Assembly (NCBI RefSeq): GCF_023343835.1
Contig: NC_064438.1
Location: 18,310,077 to 18,374,076 of the forward strand
Source: Lagopus muta
Lineage: Eukaryota > Chordata > Aves > Galliformes > Phasianidae
Length of the DNA: 64,000 nucleotides
Reading direction: 5' to 3'
Notes under the pieces: generated by a model
Database searches by the model: none
Seen by the model: only the letters and a program-made list of their open reading frames with translations
What the model was told of the DNA's origin: nothing
Translations under genes and position numbers: made by a program
Part shown: positions 35,216 to 47,200 of the stretch, piece after piece
How positions within the stretch are numbered: the first letter of the stretch is position 1
Layout of the letters: each line of letters starts with the position of its first letter

Positions 35216-38200
35216 GTGAGCGCCTCGCGGCTGCGGTGCCGGGAAGGAGTGCTGGGATTCAACTTCACGACGCGTTTAAATACCCTTCCGTTTTGCCCGG
35301 TGTTGCTCGGTAGATACCGTGGCTTCAAACTTGAGGACAGGTCAGCGTGGAACGTTCATAGAGTCGTTTGAGTTGGAAGGGACCTTAAACGCTATCTGGC
35401 CCGCCTCCCCTGCAAGGAGCGGGGACATCCGTGCTAGGTCAGGTGCTCGCAGCCCATCCATCCTGGCCGTGGATGACTCAGGGATGGCGTCCACCTCTCT
35501 GGGCAACCAGTGCCGGTGCTTCACCGCCCTTACTGTAAAAAATTTTCTTCCATCCAGTCTTTTTATCTGAAACAGTTTGCCCCCATCTCGTCTCAGCAGA
35601 CCCTGCTGAAAAATATATTGCTCCATGTTAGTTTACGAGTGCGGTTGTGCATTGATGTTCCTGTGTCTTGGCAGGTGGTTATACTTCACCACATGTTGTC
35701 CAAGGCAACTGTCAAGGCCAGGCCCTCTGTCCTGTGGTGTTACAAAAAAGAGCTGGGCTTTAGCAGGTAAGGTGCCTTTTACATCTCGTGTTGCAGTAGA
35801 TGTCTGAGTGCTCTCTGAAGGAAAAGCTTTGCGGCTGCTCTGCTCAGCATGGGCTGATTTGGTTGTCAGGAGAAACAAGTCTTATTTTAGTAGGAGATAC
35901 AGGATGCTCGATTTTCCAGAGCTAAAATTCAGTCTCAGGAGTGTGGTTGGCATCAACGCTACGTACTTCTGCTTTCCTTCTGTAGCTCCAACACTAACCC
36001 TGTTGTCCTGGGCCTATTTCTCCCTTTCTTTTCTAATCTCAAATGGCCAAAACTTCAGTGCCTCAGTAGCATATACAGCCGGGTGCAGATTAGACGTTAC
36101 TGTTGCTTTCATTTGAGAAAAGGTTTAAAATGTTAGTTCTTAGGTTTACATGCATACTTGCAGTCTGGGCACAAAGCTGGGAAGGGTTACTTGAAACTAC
36201 ATGATTCCAACCAGATGATTTCTTCCAAAACCGGCTGGTTCTGGGTGGTTTCAACCACTTTGGGCCAAAGGCATTTGGGAACATACCCTGAATACAGTAT
36301 GTGTAATGCAAGACTTATCCTTGGAGGCTGAGCTCTGAATTCCATTTAGCCTTGAAATGAGGAACGAGTGCAGTCTTCTCAAACCCTTTCCTAAAAAAAC
36401 TTACATGAAGTTTTGTTCTCCAGCCACCGGAAGAAGAGAATGAGGCAACTGCAGAAGAAGATTAAAAGTGGAACCTTGAACATAAAAGATGATGATCCTT
36501 TTGAACTGTTTATAGCAGCCACAAACATTCGCTACTGCTATTACAATGAAACTCATAAGATTCTTGGTAACACTTTTGGCATGTGTGTGCTTCAGGTAAA
36601 GAATTAAACTTTTTGCTTGAGGCATGTAGTGCTATAATTGGTGGCTTTGAGTTTAAAAGCTGCAGTAATTCTGTTTGTTGCTCCTGTTACTTAAGTTATG
36701 ATGGCCTTACTTATCTTTTATGGGTTTTGTGGGGAGTGACATAGCCTTCCTGGGTAGAATTTTAATGGGAAGTTGGTTAATGCAAATGTTAAGCTGGAAT
36801 TAAACTCAGATAAAGAATGTTTATAGTTTTTCTCTTCTTTTTAGTAGTTGCTATTGCACTTGTGAATTCTATGCAGCTTTGAAGGTTTTTTTATTTTGTT
36901 TCCTAGGATTTTGAGGCCTTGACTCCAAACCTGCTAGCTAGAACTGTAGAAACAGTGGAAGGGGGTGGAATTGTAGTAATTCTCCTGAGAACAATGAACT
37001 CACTGAAGCAGCTCTATACAATGACCATGGTATGTTCAATGTAATGTGTCTGTTTTAGATGGGCAGCTACATTTGGTGATGCTAAGTGATTTTTTTTTTT
37101 TTTTTGCTTTTGTTATGGGTTGTAGTCTTTCTTCCATTATTTTTGCTGCTCCTTCTTTCGTTTATCGTGGAATGAGTCTTTTGTTTAGGCAGTTACACCA
37201 ACCCTTGTTCTGCCAACAAGCTCAACTGTCTTCATTTCACAGTAGTGTTGGAAATTATTTATGCTGTTTGCACACATGACAAAGTGAAGGAAAAAAGTGT
37301 TTTCTGACTCAGTGCTAAGTGAGATTAGCTGCTTCGTTCCTTTGTATTTCTAAGGATAATTTTTTCACACAGAGTATACCTAACCTTGTAGCAGGGACAG
37401 TTTATAACGCCAGTAGGTGAATTAAAGCATTAAATTATTTTTACTTAGCATCCCTCAGTACAAGAAAGACATTGAGATTTTGGAAAGGGTCCAGAGGAGG
37501 GCGACTAAGATGATCAGGGGGCTGGAGCACCTCCCCTATGAGGACAGGCTGAGGGAGTTGGGCTTGTTCAGCCTGGAGAAGAGAAGGCTGCGGGGTGACC
37601 TCATTGCAGCCTATCAATACCTGAAGGGAACCTACACCCAGGAGGGGAGTAAACTCTTCAAAAGGGCTGACAACAGCAGGACTAGGGGAAATGGTTTTAA
37701 GTTGAAGGAGGGAAGATTTAGGTTAGATGTTAGGGGGAAGTTCTTTACTAGGAGAGTGGTTAGGCCCTGGAACGGGCTGCCCAGGGAGGTTGTGGATGCC
37801 CTGTCCTTGGACGTGTTTAAGGCCAGGTTGGACGGGGTCCTGGGCAACCTGATCTGAATGTGTATGTTTGGTGGCCCTGCTAGGCAGGGGGGTTGGAACT
37901 ACATGATCCTTGGGGTCCCTTCCAACCCGGGTGATTCTGTGATCTGTGATCCCTGTGCTGCTTAAAATGTTCTGTGTGTAGTACAAGTGGCCTTTTAATC
38001 AGACAAAAATATGTGAGACCACACTGAAAAGTCTTGGTGGGAGAAGTATGTTTTTAAAGCAATATTTGGAATACTTGATTGTCTCAGTGAACAAAGTCAG
38101 AATCCAGCCTGGGATGCAGTGTTGATGGAGAGAGTGACGTAGTGGGGAACAAATTGGATTGTCCCATGCGTAATAATCTTGTAAGTGTCACTGTTGGCGC

Positions 38201-41200
38201 TGCTCCTTCTCCAGACTGACTTTCTGTTTCAGGATGTACACTCTCGATATAGAACAGAGGCACACCAGGACGTGGTAGGACGGTTTAATGAAAGGTATGT
38301 TATTAGGCATTCAAAGCATGTCCAGGAAGGGTGTCTAGAGCAACGCTGTATATTCATATTGGGAAAGTATCCTGTAAGTTTGCATGAGAATAAATAAAGC
38401 TTCTTTGCTGCTTCTGTGAAGTCTGTATGTACTATCCTGGAAATGAATGTTATATCTTGTTGGAGGAATTGTATACAAAATTTTAGCATTATATTACAAA
38501 GGATGTGTAAATGTGCCCAGATTTGTAAAATCTTCTGAGTTCTGCTCTTGAAATGCTGCATAGAAACATGTACACAGATGAAAGGAAATTCAGGTACTCA
38601 CTGCTTACTATATCTACTATAAAACATGGAACTGCTCACTGTAGAGTCTTCTCTGTGGCTTTAGAACTTTGTTTTAAACGCGATTCCTCTCCTTTTGTTC
38701 TATAAAGTTCTTACTGAGTGCTTGAGCCCTTGCTCTAGCCATTGGCAAAATTTGTTCTTTTGCATGCAGGTGATATTTATGTGTTGTCAGAAATTAGAAG
38801 GATGAGTAAACCAGGCACTGACTGCAGTCTTTGCTGGTCAGCATTTGTCACAATTGTTGTCTTACACTTCTATGCAGCTACCTCCTGCTTAAACACTGGA
38901 AATTACTTTCTAGTTCTCTTGGTGGATCATCATATGTTAGTGGTTTTCTTTGGAGGCCTGTGCCCCTGTAAGTGGATGCCTGTTCTGCATCTTTCTTGAT
39001 AAAAGGCATGTGACCAGTTATGTGAACTTGTCTCAGCTTAGCTTTAAGCTGCTCTTGCTGTAAATACTTAGTACAGAGGTTTAATTAATCACCAAGATGC
39101 AATAGTGTTGCTAGTGCTTTTACTGAGTTGCCTTTGCTTGACTGCTCAGGTTCATTCTGTCTCTGGCCTCATGCAAGAATTGCATCGTGATTGATGATCA
39201 GCTGAATATCTTGCCCATCTCCAGTCACGTTGCAAACATCACACCCGTCCCACCACAGTCACAGGTCAGTAAGCAATGACAGACACTTTTCGTTGGGAGA
39301 AACCAGTCGGAGTTGAAAAGTGTTAAAGATCTGAAAAAGAGGAAGGTTTCCTTTCATGCTGATTGATAGCAGATAATGGCCTTGTAGAGAGGATGAAAAA
39401 TGTTCTGCAGAAAATATACCTCATGTGAGTGAAGCATTGGGAAGATGTCTTTTTGTTCCTCTTTTTTTCTTCTTTCATTTCATCTGGTGAGTTGAAGCTT
39501 AATTGCTGTGGTTACTGTTTCAGAAGTGCATAGAGAGATTTTAAGCTGATGAACAGTGAGGATGAGACAAAAAGACTTCTCAAAGGCTGGAAGGTGGGAA
39601 AACTCTTTGGAAAGAAGCATATTAAAAGGCTGAGGATACCTGATAGCTCAAAGCTGTGGTACTTGTTTCAGTTTCTGAGTGAATTATGCATGCCAAATCT
39701 CAGAAAACATTCACTGAGTGCAAGCCAGACATGCAGCTTGTGCTGTATGCGTTCCTTTATCACTTTCAGTTGCAGATGAAAAAAATGGAAATAAATTTAA
39801 ATAGAAATCTTTAAGCTTTTGAACTGTTGGTTTGTGTGGTCGAGGAAATACTATTGTTAATTCTACTGAAGACAGTAAAAACGTAAACAGCGTTGATGCT
39901 AAAAAAAAAACCAACATGTCTTAACATTATAAAAACATTGACAGCAACAGAAATGCTCATCTCTTGGATGGATAGACAGATGTCTTTGGAATTTTCAGTG
40001 CCAATTAGGCAGAATCTGTTTCTACTTGAAATGGATTTCTTTTGTGTCCAAACTCATTGATTAGCTTTGAAAATATTTACATTGGTTAGAAAACTGACCA
40101 ATTGCTGCTGCTTCCTTCTAAATTACAGTATGTACATCCCATATGACAGGCATAATGAGGATCATAATAACATTTTGGCTTATCCTGAAGACTGAAAAAT
40201 AGATTAAATTCTTCTGGAAAAATTGTCTGTGGTTTCTTCTTTCTGCCATTACCCAGTTACCATGTACTGAAAAATACTTTGCTTTTTTCTTCCAAGACTG
40301 GGAAAGCCAGGATACTTGTTGTGTAACCATTCTTCTGAAAATGCATTAAAATTGAAGTGTTAAATACCTGTCTATGCACTTAAACTTTCCTGTCTCTAGA
40401 TAATATATTCAACTTGTGGTGAAGCTTTCTTTCAGATATCTTTACCTGATGAAAGATATCCCAGGACATCACAAAAGTATAATTGTGCTGAGGTGTCCTA
40501 CTAATCCTGTTATGGAAAACTCTGTGTTTATAGGAAGATAGTCTTCGGCCGCAAGACTTGGAGCTGAAAGAGCTGAAGGAGAGCCTGCAGGATACACAAC
40601 CTGTAGGAGTTCTGGTGGATGGCTGTAAAACCTTGGATCAGGTTGGTGTAATACTTAAATGCAAGACCCTGGGTGCTTGCCCAGTCACTGTAGGAGCAGT
40701 ATTTGTGTCTCATCTTTCAAGTAATCAAATCCGAGAGCGTGAATGTTGATGGGAGTTGTCTTAGAGAGAAAGATTTCTTGAAAAATTGTTTGAACAGAAT
40801 AGCTCAAAGTGATTTTCTTTATAAGGTTGGGAATAAGTAGAAGGGCTAGAATGGAGGCAGGAAGCTGATCTGGAGAAGTTAGCATTTAAAAAGTTGATGA
40901 ACTTGTAACTCGGGGGTTTGAAATAAGCAGGAAATAAATGTTAACGGTCTGCACTGTGTTTTAGTGTACTCTCATAACTGCTTCCCTGACAATTCTTTTA
41001 GTCGCATTTGAGAATCACTGACCAGTGCACAGGAAAAGACCCCTTTGTAATTTCTTTCCTGTTTCACACTGAGAAATTACTGTTCAGAGTTTCTGAGATT
41101 TACGCACTGCTTTAAAGCGTTTTCATAGTTGGCTTTTTCACTGTCCAGATCCGTTCATCTTCCTCCTCCCCTAGCAGTGTACCTCTTCCTGTCTTTCTGA

Positions 41201-44200
41201 CTGTATTCTGTGCTCATTGGCATGGGAGTAGTAATCGAGCTGTGCTGATTGTTCATGTGTGTTTTAGCCTGACCGTGTTCAAGAGCTGGGTGGATCAAGC
41301 AGCTTCTTTCCTATTATTTGTCTCATCTTGTTTTTCTTCTCCTTCCTGTACTAAGGAAAATTCATGTGGCAAACCCATACGTAAAGCCAAAAACAACATA
41401 GTCAAAGTGAATTTTAGTTTCTTGTATTTTTCTGATCATCAGGCAAAAGCGGTTCTGAAATTTATTGAAGCCATTTCTGAGAAAACCCTGCGGAGCACTG
41501 TGGCATTAACAGCAGCCAGGGGACGTGGTAAATCTGCTGCTTTGGGACTGGCTATAGCTGGAGCGGTAGCTTTTGGGTGAGGAATGTCCCCCATGTCCCA
41601 AGTTTTATTTGCATCCGTTAATTTTTTTTTTTTTTTTTTTAAATTATGATAAGATTTTAATATATTTACAATTTCCAGCCCTACATCCTTCTCGTTTGTA
41701 GTTCTTGTATGTTTTAATTGCTGCCTAAGCTGATACTCAAGTTTTTCTGTTTTATAGTAATCAGAAATCCTCAGTCTTTAAAAATCAATCACAAGGTAAA
41801 AAGTGAGATAAGTATATAAAGGAATCTGCTGTTATTAAGTTGGAAAGTTATCTGGTTATTAAGTAAAATCAACCCCTCGTATTAAAATGAATCCTTTGTG
41901 CGTAAATTTGGTAGAAAAGGAGTTAAATTCTTGTTTTATTTTTCTCTGCAGTTACTCCAACATTTTTGTCACATCGCCAAGTCCTGATAACCTTCACACT
42001 CTCTTTGAGTTCATATTTAAAGGCTTTGATGCACTGCAGTATCAGGTAAGGAGGGCAGGCCGTTTTGCAATGCTTTCGCAGAGTTCCTGTTTAGGAGTAC
42101 TTTGCATCTCATCTCCAATGTTTGCTGTGTGTATCAGCTTCTGCCCTACCAGCCTGTTTAATAATGCTCTGTGAAAGCAAATCATAGTATGAGTACGTTT
42201 ACCTCTATATTTATAAGTTGGGAAATTTGGTTCCTTTCTGCTTGAAAATAGTTTTTAACAGGTAAATCTTCTCAGTACAAGGTTTCTCAATGGTAATCTG
42301 AAATATCAGGGCACGTGTAGCAAATGTGTTTTGATGGTGATGACAAACTGTATTTTTCTAAGCTCTTGGACTGTTCATGCAATTTTACAATGTTTTCTTT
42401 TAGGAACACCTGGACTATGAGATTATTCAGTCTTTAAACCCGGAATTTAACAAAGCAGTTGTCAGAGTGAATGTATTCAAGGAGCACAGACAGACTATTC
42501 AGGTGGCTGGCCTTCTTTGCACACTGAGCTTTCTATTTTTTTATTCATGACTGTTTGTTTTATGTAACATGTAACTATTGTGGATAATTTTGCTTTGAGG
42601 CAGACCCTCAATCTGGTGTGTGACTTGCATAAAATATTTTACATCGTTCTGTGGATAACTTGTAGATTACAGAGTGTCCCTGGTAGTTGCTTCTGCATTC
42701 CTTCTTGAAACAGAAGTGAAAAAAGGTGAAACAAATAGTGAAGGAAGAGCATATGTTTCTAGTTACTAGATTTTCTTTGTTTTTGTGATCTATGCAGATA
42801 AATGTTTTCAAAAATGTTTAAAACAATATGTGTGATGGTGCCTTTGTTAGGATAACATGAACCCTTTCCCATGGGTTCTCTTCATTCATGAGGAACAGGG
42901 ATTGTCAGATCTCAAGCTTTGCCATCTCTGATATTTCCCTATATCCCAGAGCTGTTGTTGATGGTGTCCTCTCATTCCTTGTAGTACATACACCCTGCTG
43001 ATTCTGTGAAACTGGGTCAGGCTGAACTTGTGGTAATTGATGAAGCTGCTGCCATTCCTCTCCCCCTGGTGAAAAAACTGCTAGGCCCTTACCTTGTTTT
43101 CATGGCTTCGACAATCAATGGGTAAGACTTGAGCATCTCCAGGCTACTTGGGAAAGCAGTTCTGTGACTGCTAATTGACTATTTCTTGTCTACTGTGTTT
43201 CTTTTTATAATATGCACTATCATAATTGGGTCTTGCTTATTTTTGATCATATGGAACTGCTCTTCAGAATGACACAGTCAGTACAAGCGCTTGCTTCTTT
43301 CCTTTTGGTTCCACTGCAAATTCATTGAGTATTTGTCTTACACCTCTTCTGTTCTGCTAAGAACAGCATATGAATGAGATTCTGCAATCTGTTAGGAGAG
43401 CAGTGAAAACTTCTATCTGGTATGATGAGACTAAAAAAGTGACAGGGTAGGCTGCTCTGTCCTATATGTGCAACAACGACAAAACACAGCAATTCTCGCA
43501 GATGGCTGAAGCCACTAAAGGCCTCAGAATGGCACATAGTTCTGTGTTGGAGCTTCTTCATGGCTCAGGATTGCCGTTTGGTCATTTGCTACAGACTTTT
43601 GTCTTCTGTTTTGCAGGTATGAGGGTACTGGTCGATCGCTGTCTTTGAAGCTTATTCAGCAGCTCCGGCAACAGAGTGCACAAGCCCAAGTCACCATGAC
43701 AGCAGAGAACAAATCTACAGCTACAGCCAAACTTGCCTCAGGTACTCCATTGATTTCTGGACTACAGTGTATCCCTGATGTCTGGTGTCGCTGCTCAACA
43801 ATCCCTGTGGGTGTCCCATGTGTCCATGTACTGTGCAGCTGTAGGAAGGTAGAGGTATGGAGAAATGAGGAAGCTCTTCTCATATCTTTTTTTTTTCCTC
43901 ATGATTTTCATATGTCAAGGCATTTAGGGGATCAAAGCTATGCAAGCAATGATCATTGTACCTTCCTCCTGATCTTACATGAAGAAGCAGACTGTGAAGG
44001 CTCCAGTTGGAGCAGTTACTTTTCAAGTGCTTTCTCTGCTGTTCAGATTTGGGTGTGTTTCTAATCTCCCGGGAGCCCTTCAGAGGGCGCTGATCCTATT
44101 GAACTCTTTGCTGGCTGTAACTTCCAGTACTGGAGGTTTTTCTCTGAAATGTCTTTGCAGCTCGTACATTGCATGAGGTCTCCCTCCATGAGTCAATCAG

Positions 44201-47200
44201 ATATGCACCTGGTGATCCAGTTGAAAAATGGCTGAATGATCTGCTGTGTTTGGACTGTCTCAGCATCACCAGAATTATCTCCGGCTGCCCGCTGCCTGAG
44301 GCTTGTGACCTGTATCCTTACTCAAGTGATGTGCTCTGGTAAAATATCTTGCTTTTGGGTGATGCAGGCTTTCTCAAGCTTATGTGCTGTGAATTCTCAA
44401 GCTGATGTGGTAACCTCAGAGCACGATCTTTTGGCAGAAGACCATGCTTCTGGAGTTGAGCTCTTATCACTACCTGATACGATCCCTGTGTTACCAGGAC
44501 ATTACTAAACTTTATTTTTATTGCAGCGACTAAGGAAGGGCTGAGCAGAAGGAAATCCTGGTTAGAGTTACACAGTGCAAAGCTTTACAGATTGAGGGAG
44601 TGAAAGTTATAAACAATACCCAGTCGTTAATTCACTCTTGTAGATAGAGCTGTAGATTCCTAATTGCTTAAGCCTGCACATAGCCTGAGGCTGAGTGGAA
44701 AATATAACTTAAACCAACAAGGAGAATTTTTTTCCCCATTTTCCAGGGAGTTTAATTCCTTAACGCTGTGTTTAGATATTATGTAAATAGAGACACACTC
44801 TTTTGTTACCACAGAGCATCAGAAGTTTTTCTGCAGCGACTGATGGCCCTTTATGTGGCTTCACACTACAAGGTAAAGGTCATGCCGCTTCTGTCAAAAT
44901 TTCAGCTAGGAATTTTGTGGAGGGAGTACTGCTTGTTACAGGAAGTCTGATTGAATTGGTGTTATTGAAAATTTCTGTTCAGCTTCAGTTGTTTTTTGTT
45001 GTATACATACCTGTATTCTTGTGAGAAGGAGAATCTTTAGCCTTACCTGAATACACTGGAATTACAGGTAACTGAAATATTTTTGTCTTGAGAAATTCGG
45101 GAGGCTAAATTCCAGGTGAGCCTACAAGCTTATTGGTATCAGTGATGAACACTCTTCTGCAATTCTCTTCACAGTATCTTAGTAGCATCAAGTTAAGCAA
45201 AAGAGCAGTATTGCTGTACTATTGACAAAAGTAATAATTCATCTCTTGAGTTTCAAGACCATGGGTGACTGGTGAAATTAGGAAGTGCTGAAGTACTGAG
45301 TACTAAAAATCTGACCCATGAAATAAATTTATTTCAGGTTCGGTAGACTAAGAGATATGTAGATGCATAAAAATAGAAAGCTCAGCTTAGTATATGAGAA
45401 CACGAGTTTTCAATTTAGCAAAAGAGATGTTGTTTGGTAGCATAACAACCACAAGCTGCCCTGTTAGGAGATTCATCCATCAATATTCTACTTCCAATTT
45501 TCTTAATAGACCTAAATTCAGACTGTGGAGGACTATTTAGAGCTCTTCTCGTGGAATAATATTTGAGCTTTCTCATCCCTTTCTCATCCATATTTACCTT
45601 CTAGAACTCTCCCAATGACCTCCAGATGCTATCTGATGCACCTGCCCATCATCTTTTTTGTCTGTTGCCTCCTGTTCCACCTACGCAGAATTCGTTACCA
45701 GAAGTACTTGCTGTTGTTCAGGTGAGAGGGCATCCTGTATCTATGAAGTGAACTGTTCAGTAAATGAAGCAGGGATAATACACTGTGAAGCAGCAGTGTA
45801 CTATCCAGGAGTAGAAGGTAGCTTCAGGCTGTGTTTTCGAGTAGCACAACAGTGTATTAAGGCTGTTTGGGTTTGTTTGGTTTTGTTTTGTTTTTTTTTG
45901 CTTTCTTTTGTTAACACTAATTGCTGCGTAAGTATGTTGTGATGCTGATCCTTTCAATTCCAGACTTTAAAATATTTTTGTGCTGAGAAGCTTTCTGAGA
46001 AGCTCAGCTGCTGGTTCAATAAATTATCATCCTGCTGTTTCAAATTCCTACCAAAGAGTGCTGATTCACTGGTTTATTATGCTTATTTTGTGTGTCTGGC
46101 ATTCCTTTTACTTGCAATGGAAACACAAAAATACAAATGCATCAGATACAGATGCTCAGAGTTGTGGAAATATTTGTCCGAGTATCTGACGGTATGCTTC
46201 CTTCCTTCCTTGAGAACACAGATTCTTAATTATTGGTGTTCAGTGCAACTAGTTAAATTGGCTGTATTTTAAAAGAAAAAGAAGGCCCATTTACAGAAGT
46301 ACATGATACTTCAAGAGAAATACTGGGAGACAAGATCTAATGTTTGCTGCTGGCAGACTACAGAAAATACATAGAGCACATCCTGTGCTTTAATCTCTTT
46401 TGGCTTCTTTTGTGCCATACTGTCCTGCCTGCTCACTGCTGTGCTTTTTGAGACAGTGGTTTTAGGGACAGAGCCTGTTCGTTGGCACATATCTGTTAGC
46501 TCACCATGTTGCAGGTGAGGCATCAGGTGACACGTCAGTTCTGCATAGTGCACTCAGCAGCTGAGGATAGATTTTGATACGTTCTGGTGGAATGACTGCG
46601 GGAGAAAAACTTTTTCTCCATTCATGGCCTTTTTACCTTTTCTGGCAGGTGTGCATGGAGGGAGAGATCTCTCGCCAATCTATCATGAACAGCCTTTCTA
46701 GGGGAAAGAAAGCCTCTGGTGATCTTATTCCCTGGACCATTTCAGAGCAGGTAAATAATTTTGGCTGTGTATTCACACCAGTGATATCTTGCAGCGCTAT
46801 TGCTTGTTTCCAAAGTATCCTGAGTAACTCAAGTTGACTTTTGTCTCTTATGCAGTTCCAAGATCCAGACTTTGGGGCCCTGTCTGGTGGGCGCGTTGTT
46901 CGCATTGCAGTTCATCCAGATTATCAGGGGGTAAAGTATTGTGAAACCCAGTTATTGTCAACAGTCAGCAGAGGCACTAGCAGCCAGGCAGACCAGAGCT
47001 TTGCCTGACCCAGTATGCAATGTAGATGCAATGACGCTTATTGTGAGAGTACCAAATGTTCACACTGGTGTTTGATGTTTTCAGAACGCCAGAGATATGC
47101 AATGGCAATTACTGTGCTGTCCTGAGCTCCTGACTGGGCTCTTGTTGTGATTTTGGTCATCCATCAGGTTCTGTGGTATTTTTCCCCATGGAGTTCCCAT

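Larger units (their letters stand above)
34430..35275 (+). promoter_or_regulatory. NAT10: CpG island and promoter of NAT10
   Basis: CpG dinucleotides are rare through the preceding 34 kb but become dense here. The density peaks at 34660-35230 (for example CGGCGGCGCGCGCGCC near 34991) and falls off inside NAT10 intron 1. There is no convincing TATA box close to the start codon, as expected for a broad housekeeping promoter. The transcription start is not visible from sequence but probably lies within about 100 bases of the ATG at 35108. Long open frames here (such as 34670-35074) follow from G/C-rich composition. Confidence 0.9.

Noticed and set aside
43645-44064. 139-codon frame over NAT10 exon 12 and its intron
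   Set aside because: The first 32 codons are the true exon in its real frame. The rest is intron read-through beyond a good GT donor, with no poly(A) signal at the stop.
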